NCBI RefSeq assembly: GCF_910579365.1
Contig: NZ_CAJTUX010000033.1
Location: forward strand, 1 to 30,525
DNA length: 30,525 bases
Reading direction: 5' to 3'
Origin: an uncultured Oscillibacter sp.
GTDB lineage: Bacteria > Bacillota > Clostridia > Oscillospirales > Oscillospiraceae
A program made the translations under genes and the position numbers. This document shows, piece after piece, positions 1 to 8,947 of the stretch (position 1 is its first letter; every line of letters begins with the position of its first letter). The notes under the pieces were generated by a model that saw only the letters and a program-made list of their open reading frames with translations, made no database searches and was not told the DNA's origin.

Positions 1-27
1 AGACACAAAAATTTTTGGAGGTTTGCA

Positions 28-1314
28 ATGAAGAAGTTTTTCAGCATGCTGCTGGCGCTTGCCATGCTGCTGGCCCTGGCGGCCTGCGGCGGCGGCAGCG
101 GCGCCCCCGCGCAGGATCAGGGCGGCTCTGACGCTGGTCAGACCCAGCAGGAGCAGGACACCAACAGCGGCGACACCGGTGACGGTGCCGATTCCGGCGC
201 CAGCGATTATCACATTGGCATCATCACCGGCACCGTCTCCCAGTCCGAGGACGACCGCCGGGGCGCCGAGGCCTTCCAGGCCAAGTACGGCGAGGACATG
301 GTCCGCCTGGCCACCTATCCCGACAACTTCACCGAGGAGCTGGAGACCACCATTCAGGGCATCGTCAACATGTCCGACGACCCCCTGATGAAGGCCATCA
401 TCGTCAACCAGGCCGTTCCCGGCACCACCGAGGCTTTCCGCCTGATCAAGGAGCGCCGCCCCGACATCATCTGCATCGCCGGCGAGTCCCACGAGGACCT
501 GCCCGAGATCGGCTCCGCCGCCGATCTGGTGTGCAACAACGACTTCGTCTCCCGCGGCTATCTGATCATCCGCACCGCTCACGAGCTGGGCGCGGACACC
601 TTTGTTCACATCTCCTTCCCCCGCCACATGGCCTATGAGACCATGAGCCGCCGTGTGGCCGTCATGCAGGAGGCCTGCAACGAGTTCGGCATGCGGTTCG
701 AGCTGGAGACCGCTCCCGATCCCACCACGGACGTGGGCATCCCCGGCGCGCAGGCCTATATCCTGGAGAACGTTCCCGCCTGGGTCCAGAAGTACGGCGA
801 GAACGCCGCCTACTTCTGCACCAACGACGCCCACACCGAGCCCCTGCTCAAGCAGCTGGTGGAATACGGCGGCTACTTCATTGAGGCCGACCTTCCCTCT
901 CCCCTGATGGGCTATCCCGGCGCTCTGGGTCTGGACCTGACGCAGGAGGCCGGCGACTTCGCCGCCATCCTGGCGAAGGTGGAGTCCGCCCTGGTGGAGA
1001 AGGGCTGCGCTGACAGATTCGGCACCTGGGCCTACTCCTATGGCTACACCCTGTCCGCCGGTCTGGCTGAGCACGCCAAGAACGTCATCGACGGCAAGGC
1101 CGACATCACCGACATGGACGCCGTGGCCGACGCGCTGAAGGTTTACTCTCCCGAGGCCGCCTGGAACGGCGCCGGCTACACCAACGCCACCACCGGCGTG
1201 AAGAGCGACAACGTGTTCCTGATCTATCAGGACACCTATGTCATGGGCAACCCGGGCCACTACATGGGCAACGCCGATGTGGAGGTTCCCGAGAAGTACT
1301 ACACCGTCAGCTGA
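28..1314 (+). CDS. DUF3798-like sugar-type ABC substrate-binding lipoprotein
   Basis: The 428-residue product starts with a lipoprotein signal (MKKFF, hydrophobic core, lipobox LAAC with Cys20), followed by a Gly/Ser/Asp/Gln-rich linker to about residue 60. The mature part begins HIGIITGTVSQSEDDRRG and fits my memory of the DUF3798 family, periplasmic-binding folds related to the BMP/ribose-binding group. GGAGGT lies 7 bases before the ATG. It is the first gene of an importer unit: the next genes are a double-cassette ATPase and two permeases. It should sit on the outer face of the membrane and deliver a ligand to those permeases. The ligand cannot be read from the sequence; sugars, nucleosides or small acids are all possible. 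The assignment as an ABC binding protein is firm; the family name is from recognition only. Confidence 0.8.
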   Translation: MKKFFSMLLALAMLLALAACGGGSGAPAQDQGGSDAGQTQQEQDTNSGDTGDGADSGASDYHIGIITGTVSQSEDDRRGAEAFQAKYGEDMVRLATYPDNFTEELETTIQGIVNMSDDPLMKAIIVNQAVPGTTEAFRLIKERRPDIICIAGESHEDLPEIGSAADLVCNNDFVSRGYLIIRTAHELGADTFVHISFPRHMAYETMSRRVAVMQEACNEFGMRFELETAPDPTTDVGIPGAQAYILENVPAWVQKYGENAAYFCTNDAHTEPLLKQLVEYGGYFIEADLPSPLMGYPGALGLDLTQEAGDFAAILAKVESALVEKGCADRFGTWAYSYGYTLSAGLAEHAKNVIDGKADITDMDAVADALKVYSPEAAWNGAGYTNATTGVKSDNVFLIYQDTYVMGNPGHYMGNADVEVPEKYYTVS

Positions 1315-1339
1315 TTCAATAGGCGACGCTTCAACCAAA

Positions 1340-1367
1340 CGGGGAGGAGGCCTGGTCCTCCTCCCCG
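1340..1367 (+). terminator. Intercistronic GC hairpin after the binding-protein gene
   Basis: An 11-bp perfect stem (CGGGGAGGAGG pairing with CCTCCTCCCCG) has a 6-base loop and is followed by CTCTCTAAAA without a real U run. It lies between the binding-protein gene and the ATPase gene. It probably acts as a partial terminator or 3' stabiliser that makes more binding protein than transporter. The remaining 185 bases before the ATPase gene show no further gene. Confidence 0.6.
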
Positions 1368-1552
1368 CTCTCTAAAAACCTGTATTCATAACCGGAGGAT
1401 GCTGGCTGGACGAGGATTTTTTCGCCACGCGAAAAGATTTTCCGCCGCAATCCGGGAGGGCTGCGCGGAAAACCGGCGGGCGGAAGCCATCTTTTTCAGG
1501 CGGCGTTCAGCGGTTGTGAACACAGGCTTTAATATTTAGGTAGGGTGGATGT

Positions 1553-3142
1553 ATGACAAACAACAGTACTCCCTTGCTCCAAATACAGAACATCAAGAAG
1601 GACTTCTTCGGCAACCAGGTTCTCACCGACATCAATTTCACCCTGGGCGCAGGCGAGGTTCTGGGCCTGTGCGGCGAAAACGGCGCGGGCAAGAGCACAC
1701 TGATGAAAATTCTCTTCGGCATGGACGTTATCCGGGAGACCGGCGGCTACTCCGGCGATATCCTTATTGACGGAAAGAAGGCGGAGTTCAGCACCCCCTT
1801 CGACGCGCTGGCGGCGGGCATCGGCATGGTGCATCAGGAGTTCTCCCTGATCCCCGGCTTCACCGCCACGGAAAATATCCTCCTGAATCGGGAGCCCCAA
1901 AAGAGGACGATTGCCTCCGAGGTCTTCGGCGAGCGGCTGAACACCTTGGATTTTAAGGAGATGGACCGGCTTTCCAGGGCGGCCATCCAGAAAATGGGCG
2001 TGGAAATCGACGCCAACATGGTCATCAGCAGCATGCCCGTGGGTCACAAGCAGTTCACCGAAATCGCCCGGGAGCTGAGCAAGGACCAGCTGAAGCTGCT
2101 GATTCTGGACGAACCCACCGCCGTCCTGACGGAGAAGGAGGCGGAGGCCCTGCTGTACTCCATCCGGGGCATGGCCGCCCGGGGAATCTCCGTGATCTTC
2201 ATCACCCACCGCCTCCACGAGATTCTGGCGGTGTGCGACAAGGTGGTGGTCATGCGGGACGGCTTCGTGGTCCGGGACGTTCCCACCGGGGAAACCAGCG
2301 TGGAGGACATCACCAAATGGATGGTGGGCCGGGACGTGCAGAGCGCCGCCTCCTTGGAGGCCCGCTCCAACGAAGGGGCCAAAACCATCCTGTCTATCCA
2401 GCATCTTTGGGTGGACATGCCCGGCGAGACGGTGCGGAACGTCAGCCTCGACATTCGGGAGGGCGAAATTCTGGGCATCGGCGGCCTGGCCGGCCAGGGC
2501 AAGCTGGGCATCCCCAACGGCGTCATGGGCCTCTACGACGCCGGCGGCAAGGTGGAGTTCGACGGGAAGGACATCCCGCTGAACAGCCCCCGAAAGTGCC
2601 TGGACGCCTCCCTGGCCTTCGTGTCCGAGGACCGGCGGGAAGTGGGGCTGCTGCTGGACGAGAGTCTGGAGTGGAACGTGGCCTTCCCCGCCATGCAGAT
2701 TCAAAACAAGTTCCTCAAGCGCCTGCTGGGCGGCCTCATCAAATGGCGGGACGAAAAGGCCATCCATCAGGTGACCCAGAAATATATCGACCAGCTGCAA
2801 ATCAAGTGCACCAGTTCCAAACAAAAGGCGAAGGAGCTCTCCGGCGGCAACCAGCAGAAGGTGTGCCTGGCCAAGGCCTTCGCTCTGGAGCCCAGGTTCC
2901 TCTTCGTGTCCGAGCCCACCCGGGGCATCGACGTGGGCGCCAAGGCCCTGGTGCTCAATGCGCTGAAACAGTTCAACCGGGACAGCGGCGTTACCGTCGT
3001 GATGATCTCCTCCGAGCTGGAGGAGCTGCGGCAGACCTGTGACCGCATCGCCATCGTCTCCGGCGGACGGGTAGCGGGCATTCTGCCCGCGGCGGCGTCC
3101 TCCGAGGAGTTCGGCATGCTGATGGTCAGCCAAGTCAAGTAA
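1553..3142 (+). CDS. Sugar-type ABC transporter ATP-binding protein (two cassettes)
   Basis: The 529-residue product has two ABC cassettes, as in RbsA/MglA. Cassette 1 has Walker A GENGAGKS at 41-48, a degenerate signature around MPVGHKQFTEIAREL and Walker B LLILDEP. Cassette 2 has a degenerate Walker A (GLAGQGKLG), a canonical signature ELSGGNQQKV, and FLFVSEPTRGIDVGA at the Walker B position. There the usual Asp before the Glu is Ser, which is unusual. It powers the importer formed with the two permeases that follow (12-base gap, then an ATGA overlap). The start is the ATG after GGTAGGGTGG, a mediocre ribosome site. It acts on the cytoplasmic face. The role is firm, the substrate unknown. 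Confidence 0.9.
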   Translation: MTNNSTPLLQIQNIKKDFFGNQVLTDINFTLGAGEVLGLCGENGAGKSTLMKILFGMDVIRETGGYSGDILIDGKKAEFSTPFDALAAGIGMVHQEFSLIPGFTATENILLNREPQKRTIASEVFGERLNTLDFKEMDRLSRAAIQKMGVEIDANMVISSMPVGHKQFTEIARELSKDQLKLLILDEPTAVLTEKEAEALLYSIRGMAARGISVIFITHRLHEILAVCDKVVVMRDGFVVRDVPTGETSVEDITKWMVGRDVQSAASLEARSNEGAKTILSIQHLWVDMPGETVRNVSLDIREGEILGIGGLAGQGKLGIPNGVMGLYDAGGKVEFDGKDIPLNSPRKCLDASLAFVSEDRREVGLLLDESLEWNVAFPAMQIQNKFLKRLLGGLIKWRDEKAIHQVTQKYIDQLQIKCTSSKQKAKELSGGNQQKVCLAKAFALEPRFLFVSEPTRGIDVGAKALVLNALKQFNRDSGVTVVMISSELEELRQTCDRIAIVSGGRVAGILPAAASSEEFGMLMVSQVK

Positions 3143-3154
3143 GGAGGGAAAAAT

Positions 3155-4213
3155 ATGGGAGGTATGGTAACGGCTATCGCATTACCGGATTTGCTAAAGA
3201 AAATGGGCTTCCCCCGGCTGATCATCACCGGCTTTTTGCTGGTGCTCTTCATCATGACGCCTTTCGTGGGGGCCAACCTGCCGATTCAGATCACCAACAT
3301 CATCAACCGCTTCAGCTGGAACGCGGTGCTGGTGCTGGCCATGGTGCCGATGATTCACTCCGGCTGCGGGCTGAACTTCGGCCTGCCTCTGGGCATTCTG
3401 GCGGGACTTCTGGGGGGCACGCTCTCCATCCAGTTCGGCTTCAGCGGCCCCATGAGCTTCGTCATGGCGGTGATTCTGGCCACGCCCTTCGCCGTGCTCT
3501 TCGGCGGCGGCTACGGCACCCTGCTCAACAAGATCAAGGGCGGCGAGATGATGATCGCCACCTACGTGGGCTTCTCCGCCATCTCCTTTATGTGCATGAT
3601 GTGGCTGCTGCTGCCCTATACCAGCCCCACCATGGTCTGGGGCCTGTCCGGCAGCGGCCTGCGCCCCACCATCTCCCTGGACGGGTTCTACAACCAGGTG
3701 CTGGCCGGCTTCCTGCACATCAAGATCGGCAGCATCGAGATTCCCACCGGCTCGCTGCTGGTCTTCGCCCTGCTGGCCTTCGGCATCTGGGCCTTCCTCC
3801 ACACCAAGACCGGCACCGCCATGACCGCCGTGGGCTCCAACCCCACCTTCGCCCGGGCCGCCGGCATCAATGTGGACCGGACGCGGACGCTGTCCGTCAT
3901 CATGTCCACCTGGCTGGGGGCCATGGGCATCCTGATGTATCAGCAGGGATTCGGCTTTTTGCAGCTCTATAACGCCCCCAACAACATGACCATGCCCACC
4001 GTGGCCGCCATCCTCATCGGCGGCGCCTCGGTGAACAAGGCCTCCATTCCCAACGTGATCATCGGCACCATTTTGTTTCAGGGCATGGTGACGATGACGC
4101 CCACCGTCATGAACTCCATCATCCACATGGACATGAGCGAGGTCATCCGGGTCATCGTCTCCCAGGGCATGATTCTCTACGCGCTGACCAGAAAGACGGA
4201 GGGTTTGAAATGA
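3155..4213 (+). CDS. ABC transporter permease, BPD_transp_2 (RbsC-like) type
   Basis: This is a 352-residue very hydrophobic protein with about eight to ten membrane spans. It has the family's conserved loop region AVGSNPTFARAAGINVDRTR (about residues 226-245), where this type of permease contacts the ATPase. Ribosome site AAGGAGGG lies 7 bases before the ATG. The TGA stop overlaps the next ATG (ATGA), so the two permeases are translationally coupled and presumably form a heterodimer. The organisation binding protein, double ATPase, two permeases is standard for the nucleoside/BMP and sugar branch of type II-like importers. Substrate unknown. Confidence 0.88.
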   Translation: MGGMVTAIALPDLLKKMGFPRLIITGFLLVLFIMTPFVGANLPIQITNIINRFSWNAVLVLAMVPMIHSGCGLNFGLPLGILAGLLGGTLSIQFGFSGPMSFVMAVILATPFAVLFGGGYGTLLNKIKGGEMMIATYVGFSAISFMCMMWLLLPYTSPTMVWGLSGSGLRPTISLDGFYNQVLAGFLHIKIGSIEIPTGSLLVFALLAFGIWAFLHTKTGTAMTAVGSNPTFARAAGINVDRTRTLSVIMSTWLGAMGILMYQQGFGFLQLYNAPNNMTMPTVAAILIGGASVNKASIPNVIIGTILFQGMVTMTPTVMNSIIHMDMSEVIRVIVSQGMILYALTRKTEGLK

Positions 4214-5340
4214 GCAGAAAGAACAACTCGCCCGCCGGAAAGAGGGTCCTTGAGCTGGTGCGGGGCAACGCCGTGCCCATTATGTTCATCATCATCTGCG
4301 CCATCTTTATCCCCCTGTCCGGCTTCTCCCCCAGCTACCTGATCAACGAAATCGTCACCCGTATGGGCCGGAACCTGTTTCTGGTGCTGTGCCTCCTCTT
4401 CCCCATCATGGCGGGCATGGGCCTGAACTTCGCCATGACCCTGGGGGCCATGGCGGCGGAGATTGCCATCATCTTCACGGCGGACTGGCAGATCTGGGGC
4501 ATCCCCGGCGTGGTGCTGGCCATGATCCTCTCCATCCCCTTCTCCATCCTGCTGGGCTGGCTGTGCGGCAACCTTTTGAACATGGCCAAGGGCCGGGAGA
4601 TGATTACCAGCTATATCATGAACTTCTTCATCACCGGATGGTATCAGCTGGTCGTGCTGTACATGATGGGCTCTATCATCCCCATCATCCACAGCAGCAT
4701 CAAGCTGCCCCGGGGCTATGGCATCCGCAACACGGTCAGCCTTCTGAACATGCGCCAGTGCCTGGATGACCTGCTGGCCATCCGCGTCAAGGGCGTGAAG
4801 ATTCCCGTGCTGACCTTCCTGCTCATCGGTCTTTTGTGCCTGTTCATCGTCTGGTTCCGGCGCACCAAGCTGGGCCAGGACATGCGGGCCGTGGGCCAGG
4901 ACATGCAGGTAGCCCGGGACGCGGGCATCAAGGTGGAGCGCACCCGCGTTCTCTCCATCGTCATGTCCACGGTCTTCGCCGGCTTCGGCATGGTGATTTA
5001 CCTTCAGAATATCGGCAACCTTCCCGCCTACACCGGACACTCCCAGATCGGCATGTTCTGCATCGCCGCGCTGCTGGTGGGCGGCGCCTCGGTGGAAAAG
5101 GCCACCATCGGCAACGCGTTTCTGGGCGTCGTCCTGTTTCACCTGATGTTTATCGTGGCCCCCGCCGCCGGCGGCGTTATCACCGGCGACTCCATGGTGG
5201 GCGAGTATTTCCGCGTGTTCTTGTCTTACGGCGTCATTACGCTGGCCCTGATTATGTATGAAACCAAGAAGCGCATGGCCAAGAGCAAGGCGGGCCAGGA
5301 GCTGGCCGAGGCCCAGGCGAAAGAGGAGGCTGCGCAATGA
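4210..5340 (+). CDS. ABC transporter permease, BPD_transp_2 type (second subunit)
   Basis: The 376-residue multi-span membrane protein is homologous to its upstream neighbour. It carries the same coupling segment, AVGQDMQVARDAGIKVERTR (about residues 227-246), and ends in a charged Lys/Ala/Glu-rich cytoplasmic tail of about 25 residues. It overlaps the preceding gene by ATGA and the following small gene by ATGA, so four consecutive genes are tightly coupled. It is the partner permease of the DUF3798-type importer. Confidence 0.88.
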   Translation: MSRKNNSPAGKRVLELVRGNAVPIMFIIICAIFIPLSGFSPSYLINEIVTRMGRNLFLVLCLLFPIMAGMGLNFAMTLGAMAAEIAIIFTADWQIWGIPGVVLAMILSIPFSILLGWLCGNLLNMAKGREMITSYIMNFFITGWYQLVVLYMMGSIIPIIHSSIKLPRGYGIRNTVSLLNMRQCLDDLLAIRVKGVKIPVLTFLLIGLLCLFIVWFRRTKLGQDMRAVGQDMQVARDAGIKVERTRVLSIVMSTVFAGFGMVIYLQNIGNLPAYTGHSQIGMFCIAALLVGGASVEKATIGNAFLGVVLFHLMFIVAPAAGGVITGDSMVGEYFRVFLSYGVITLALIMYETKKRMAKSKAGQELAEAQAKEEAAQ

Positions 5341-5846
5341 AATCGACACGAAGAATCTTCGTTTCCCTTCTGCTGGTGCTGGTGCTGGCGGGCGTCGCCG
5401 CCACCATGATGGTCATCGGCCGGGGCCACACCCTCTACTTTGACAACAAAACCCTGGAGGACTACCAGGGCCAGACCTACAAGGCCGCCCACAAGGTGGT
5501 GGTCACCGTCAAGGGGGAGGACGTGGCCAAGCTGGGCGCCCGGGAGCGGGGCTCGGCCATCTGGATTGGCCAGAACTTCAAAATGACCCTGGAGATCACC
5601 CAGGAGAAGGGCGGCGAGCCGGAGATCCGGGAGATCAGCCTGAAGCTGCCCTACAGCGTGGACGGCATTGTCATCAACCTCCCGGCCCTGCTGGCGGGCC
5701 TGCCGGAGGAGGCCTGGTTCTCCGAGTTCGTTCCCGCCGTCACGGAGGAGGACCCCGGCGCGGAGGAAATTCCCGGCGAGGGCGACGAATTCGGCCTGGG
5801 AGACGATCTGGGCCTGGAGAGCGACCTGGGCACGGGAGATATCTGA
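5337..5846 (+). CDS. Small membrane-anchored protein of the importer operon, unknown function
   Basis: The 169-residue protein has a basic start (MKSTRRIF), one membrane span at about residues 8-27, and then an extracytoplasmic domain of about 100 residues with beta-like segments (TYKAAHKVVVTVKGEDV, FKMTLEITQEKGG). It has a very acidic Gly/Glu/Asp tail (GEGDEFGLGDDLGLESDLG). Start and upstream stop overlap (ATGA), so it belongs to the importer operon. I faintly associate it with an uncharacterised family seen with such importers (DUF6672), but this is memory and not proof. It may be an accessory or assembly factor of the transporter. No catalytic motif is visible. Confidence 0.7.
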   Translation: MKSTRRIFVSLLLVLVLAGVAATMMVIGRGHTLYFDNKTLEDYQGQTYKAAHKVVVTVKGEDVAKLGARERGSAIWIGQNFKMTLEITQEKGGEPEIREISLKLPYSVDGIVINLPALLAGLPEEAWFSEFVPAVTEEDPGAEEIPGEGDEFGLGDDLGLESDLGTGDI

Positions 5847-5872
5847 GGTCCCTTTTCCGCGAACCAAACAAA

Positions 5873-5897
5873 GACCGCCCGCTGAAGGCGGGCGGTC
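5873..5897 (+). terminator. Intrinsic terminator of the importer operon
   Basis: A perfect 10-bp stem GACCGCCCGC / GCGGGCGGTC has loop TGAAG and is followed by CATTTCATT. It lies 27 bases after the stop of the last importer gene and just before the ribosome site of the dipeptidase gene. Confidence 0.7.
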
Positions 5898-5923
5898 CAT
5901 TTCATTCAAGGAGGAACCCCTGT

Positions 5924-7381
5924 ATGGCAGTGTTATCCGATCTGGAACCCAGGGCAGTATTCGAATACTTTGAGAAGCTCTGCTCCGTCCCCCACGGCAG
6001 CGGCAACACCAAGCAGATCAGCGACCTCTGCGTCCGCTTCGCCCAGGAGCTGGGGCTCAAGTGGCGGCAGGACGAGGTCAACAACGTCATCCTCTGGAAG
6101 GAAGCCAGCCCCGGCTATGAGGGCGCGGAGCCCGTCATCCTCCAGGGACACATCGACATGGTGTGCGTCAAAACCGAGGACTGCGCCAAAGACATGGCGA
6201 AAGAGGGCCTGGACCTTTGCACGGACGGAGAGTGGGTCTGGGCGGACAAGACCTCCCTGGGCGGGGACAATTGCATCGCCGTGGCCATGATTCTGGCCAT
6301 CCTGGCGGACGACGCCCTGCCCCATCCCCCGCTGGAGGCGGTCTTCACCGTCGACGAGGAGGTGGGCATGGACGGGGCCTTCGCCCTGGACTGCTCCGAC
6401 CTGAAGGGGCGGAAGCTGGTCAACCTGGACTCGGAGGAGGAGGGGGTTTTCACCGTCTCCTGCGCCGGAGGCGTGCGGCTGGACTGCTTCCTTCCCGGCG
6501 TTCCCTCGCCGCTGAACGGCGAGACTGGCTATACCCTCACCCTGGAAGGACTCCTGGGCGGCCACTCCGGCGCGGAAATCCACAAGGGCCGGGCCTCCGC
6601 CAACCAGCTGATGGGCCGGGTGCTCTACAGCGCCGCGGAGACCTTCCCCGGTCTGCGGCTGGCGGACATCCGGGGCGGACGGTTTGACAATGTGATCTGC
6701 TCTTCCAACCAGGCGCAGGCCGCCGTGCCGGCAGACCGTGCCGGGGAATTCGAGGCGTTCATCCGGGAGTTAGACGCCATACTGAAAAATGAATACGCCG
6801 GCTGTGACCCCGGCGTCACGCTGCGCTGTGAAAAAGCCGCTTTGGACCGCGCCCTGCCCCAGGCGGAGACGGAGAACCTGCTCCGCGCCCTGCTGGCGGT
6901 TCCCCAGGGCGTCCAGGCCATGAGCGCGGATTTCCCCGGGCTGGTGCAGACCTCGCTGAACCTGGGCGTGATGGAGCTGCGGGAGGACGGGCTTCATTTC
7001 AGCCTCTCCGTCCGCTCCTGCATTGCCTCCCAAAAGGCCATGATGGTCCAGCGGCTGCGGGCCATTCTGGCCCTGGGCGGCGGCACGATGTCCCAGCGGG
7101 GCGACTACCCCGGCTGGCAGTATGACCGGAATTCCGCCCTGCGGAGGGACATTCTGGAGGTCTATCAGGCGGTCACCGGCAAGGAGGGCGTCATCGAGGC
7201 CACCCACGGCGGCCTGGAGTGCGGCCTGTTTATCGAGAAGATGCCGGGGCTGGACGCGGTGTCCTGCGGCCCGGAGCTTCGGGACATCCACTCCGTTCAG
7301 GAGCGGCTGAACGTGGCCTCCACCCGCCGGGTCTATGAGATGACCTGCGCCCTGCTGAAAAAGAGCGGTCCGAAGGCATGA
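5924..7381 (+). CDS. pepD: Aminoacyl-histidine dipeptidase (peptidase M20C, PepD-like)
   Basis: The 485-residue protein fits the M20 family dizinc dipeptidase that hydrolyses Xaa-His dipeptides such as carnosine and other short peptides in the cytoplasm. Visible metal and catalytic motifs are GHIDMVC (His76, Asp78), KTSLGGDN (bridging Asp near residue 115), VDEEVGMDGA (catalytic Glu and ligand Glu near 146-147), NLDSEEEG (Asp) and a C-terminal HSVQERLNV (His). The lid/dimerisation insert begins around GLLGGHSGAEIHKGRASAN. Length matches the family (about 485). AAGGAGG lies 7 bases before the ATG. It stands between two terminators and so looks monocistronic. High confidence for the family; natural substrates not established. 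Confidence 0.9.
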   Translation: MAVLSDLEPRAVFEYFEKLCSVPHGSGNTKQISDLCVRFAQELGLKWRQDEVNNVILWKEASPGYEGAEPVILQGHIDMVCVKTEDCAKDMAKEGLDLCTDGEWVWADKTSLGGDNCIAVAMILAILADDALPHPPLEAVFTVDEEVGMDGAFALDCSDLKGRKLVNLDSEEEGVFTVSCAGGVRLDCFLPGVPSPLNGETGYTLTLEGLLGGHSGAEIHKGRASANQLMGRVLYSAAETFPGLRLADIRGGRFDNVICSSNQAQAAVPADRAGEFEAFIRELDAILKNEYAGCDPGVTLRCEKAALDRALPQAETENLLRALLAVPQGVQAMSADFPGLVQTSLNLGVMELREDGLHFSLSVRSCIASQKAMMVQRLRAILALGGGTMSQRGDYPGWQYDRNSALRRDILEVYQAVTGKEGVIEATHGGLECGLFIEKMPGLDAVSCGPELRDIHSVQERLNVASTRRVYEMTCALLKKSGPKA

Positions 7382-7385
7382 TAAA

Positions 7386-7415
7386 ACGGCGGGAGCCCTT
7401 TTGGGCTCCCGCCGT
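7386..7415. terminator. Bidirectional terminator between convergent genes
   Basis: A 13-bp perfect stem ACGGCGGGAGCCC / GGGCTCCCGCCGT has a TTTT loop. It lies 5 bases after the dipeptidase stop and just before the stop of the minus-strand glucanotransferase gene. A-rich DNA on the left gives a U tract in the minus direction. Confidence 0.8.
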
Positions 7416-7418
7416 GAT

Positions 7419-8912
7419 TCATCTCCCCTCCCTGCGGGGCAGGCGCTGGTAAAGCTCCATCTCCCGGTGCAGGCGGTCCGCCAGGGCGGCGGTAAACCTT
7501 CCCGGAAGGGTCCTCCACCGCCAATTGTTTCCCAGGGTGGAGGGCGTGTTCATCCTGGCCTCGCTTCCCAGGCCAAGAACGTCCTGGAACTGCATCACCG
7601 CCAAGTCCGCCACGGAGGCCCAGGCGGAACGCATCATGCCCCAGTGCCAGCCCTCCTGCTCGTTCAGCCGGAGATAAGCCTTCGCCAGGGCCACGTCCTC
7701 CGCCGGGGCGTGGGCCATCCAGCCCTGGATGGTATCGTTGTCATGGGTCCCGGCGTATACCACGCAGTGCCGGGTATAGCAATGGGGGAGATAGCCCCCG
7801 CCGGTGTCCCGGCTGTCAAAGGCGAACTCCAGCACCTTCATGCCGGGGTAGCCCGCCGCTTTCAGCAAAGACCGGACGGAATCGGTGAGGAAGCCCAGGT
7901 CCTCCGCGATGATCTCCCGGGGCCCCAGGGCCGCCTCCACCGCCCGGAAAAAGTCAATGCCGGGCCCGGGCCGCCACCGGCCGTTTCGGGCGGTAGTGTC
8001 CCCGGCGGGAATGGCGTAGTACTCGTCAAAGCCCCGGAAGTGGTCAATCCGCAGGGTGTCATAGAGCTGAAACTGGGCGTCGATGCGGCGTATCCACCAC
8101 TGGTAGCCGTCTGCCTTCATGCGGTCCCAGTCGAAAAGAGGATTTCCCCAGAGCTGGCCGTCGGCGGAAAAGCCGTCCGGCGGGCAGCCCGCCACCTCCG
8201 TGGGCCGTCCGCCGGCGTCCAGCTGGAACTGTTCCGGATGGGCCCAGACGTCGGCGCTGTCGATGGAGACGTAAATAGGCAGGTCCCCGATGATGGACAC
8301 GCCCCTTTCGTTGGCATAGTCCTTCAGGCTCCACCACTGGCTGAAAAAGAGGAGCTGCACCCGCGTCCAGAAGTCGATCTCCCCGGCCAGCTCCTTCCGG
8401 GCGCTTTCCAGGGCGGCGGGCCGGCGAAGGCGCAGGTCCTCCGGCCACTCCAGCCAGGGAGCTCCGTCATACCGGTCCTTCAGGGCCATGAACAGCGCGT
8501 AATCCTCCAGCCAGTCCGCCTTCCAGAGGACGCCCCTCAGCTCAAACAGGTCTCCCCGCTTCAGGCGGGAACAGGCCAGGCGCAAAACCGCAAAGCGGTT
8601 TCGGTACAGCGCCTCATAATCCACCCGCTCCGGGTCGTTCCCCCAGTCCAGGGATTGGTACTCCTCCGGCTCCAGGAACCCCCACTCGGCCAAAATGTCC
8701 AGGTCGATGAAATAGGGATTTCCGGCGAAGGAGGAGAAGGACTGATAGGGGGAGTCCCCGTAGCTGGTGGGTCCCACCGGCAGAATCTGCCAGCAGGACT
8801 GCCCGCTTTGGACCAGAAAGTCCACAAACTCTCTGGCGGCGGCTCCCAGGGTTCCAATCCCGCAGGGGGAGGGCAGGGAGGAAATGGGCATCAGGATACC
8901 GGCTCTTCTCAC
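7419..8912 (-). CDS. malQ: 4-alpha-glucanotransferase (GH77)
   Basis: The 497-residue amylomaltase transfers 1,4-alpha-glucan segments between maltodextrins in the cytoplasm. GH77 landmarks are SSLPSPCGIGTLG at the N terminus, IIGDLPIYVSIDSADVWAHP, the nucleophile segment LRIDHFRGFDEYYAIPAGD (Asp in RIDHF), the acid/base IIAEDLGFLT (Glu) and GTHDNDTIQGW (stabilising Asp). I chose the GTG at 8912 (protein MRRAGILMP) because AAAGGGGA lies 6 bases upstream and family members begin this way. A longer in-frame GTG at 8951 overlaps the lacI stop (GTGA). It is the last gene of the maltodextrin unit and would process imported maltodextrins. Confidence 0.93.
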   Translation of the reverse strand: MRRAGILMPISSLPSPCGIGTLGAAAREFVDFLVQSGQSCWQILPVGPTSYGDSPYQSFSSFAGNPYFIDLDILAEWGFLEPEEYQSLDWGNDPERVDYEALYRNRFAVLRLACSRLKRGDLFELRGVLWKADWLEDYALFMALKDRYDGAPWLEWPEDLRLRRPAALESARKELAGEIDFWTRVQLLFFSQWWSLKDYANERGVSIIGDLPIYVSIDSADVWAHPEQFQLDAGGRPTEVAGCPPDGFSADGQLWGNPLFDWDRMKADGYQWWIRRIDAQFQLYDTLRIDHFRGFDEYYAIPAGDTTARNGRWRPGPGIDFFRAVEAALGPREIIAEDLGFLTDSVRSLLKAAGYPGMKVLEFAFDSRDTGGGYLPHCYTRHCVVYAGTHDNDTIQGWMAHAPAEDVALAKAYLRLNEQEGWHWGMMRSAWASVADLAVMQFQDVLGLGSEARMNTPSTLGNNWRWRTLPGRFTAALADRLHREMELYQRLPRREGR

Positions 8913-8947
8913 ATTGGGTTCCCCTTTCTTGATAGAGTCAACCGGCG

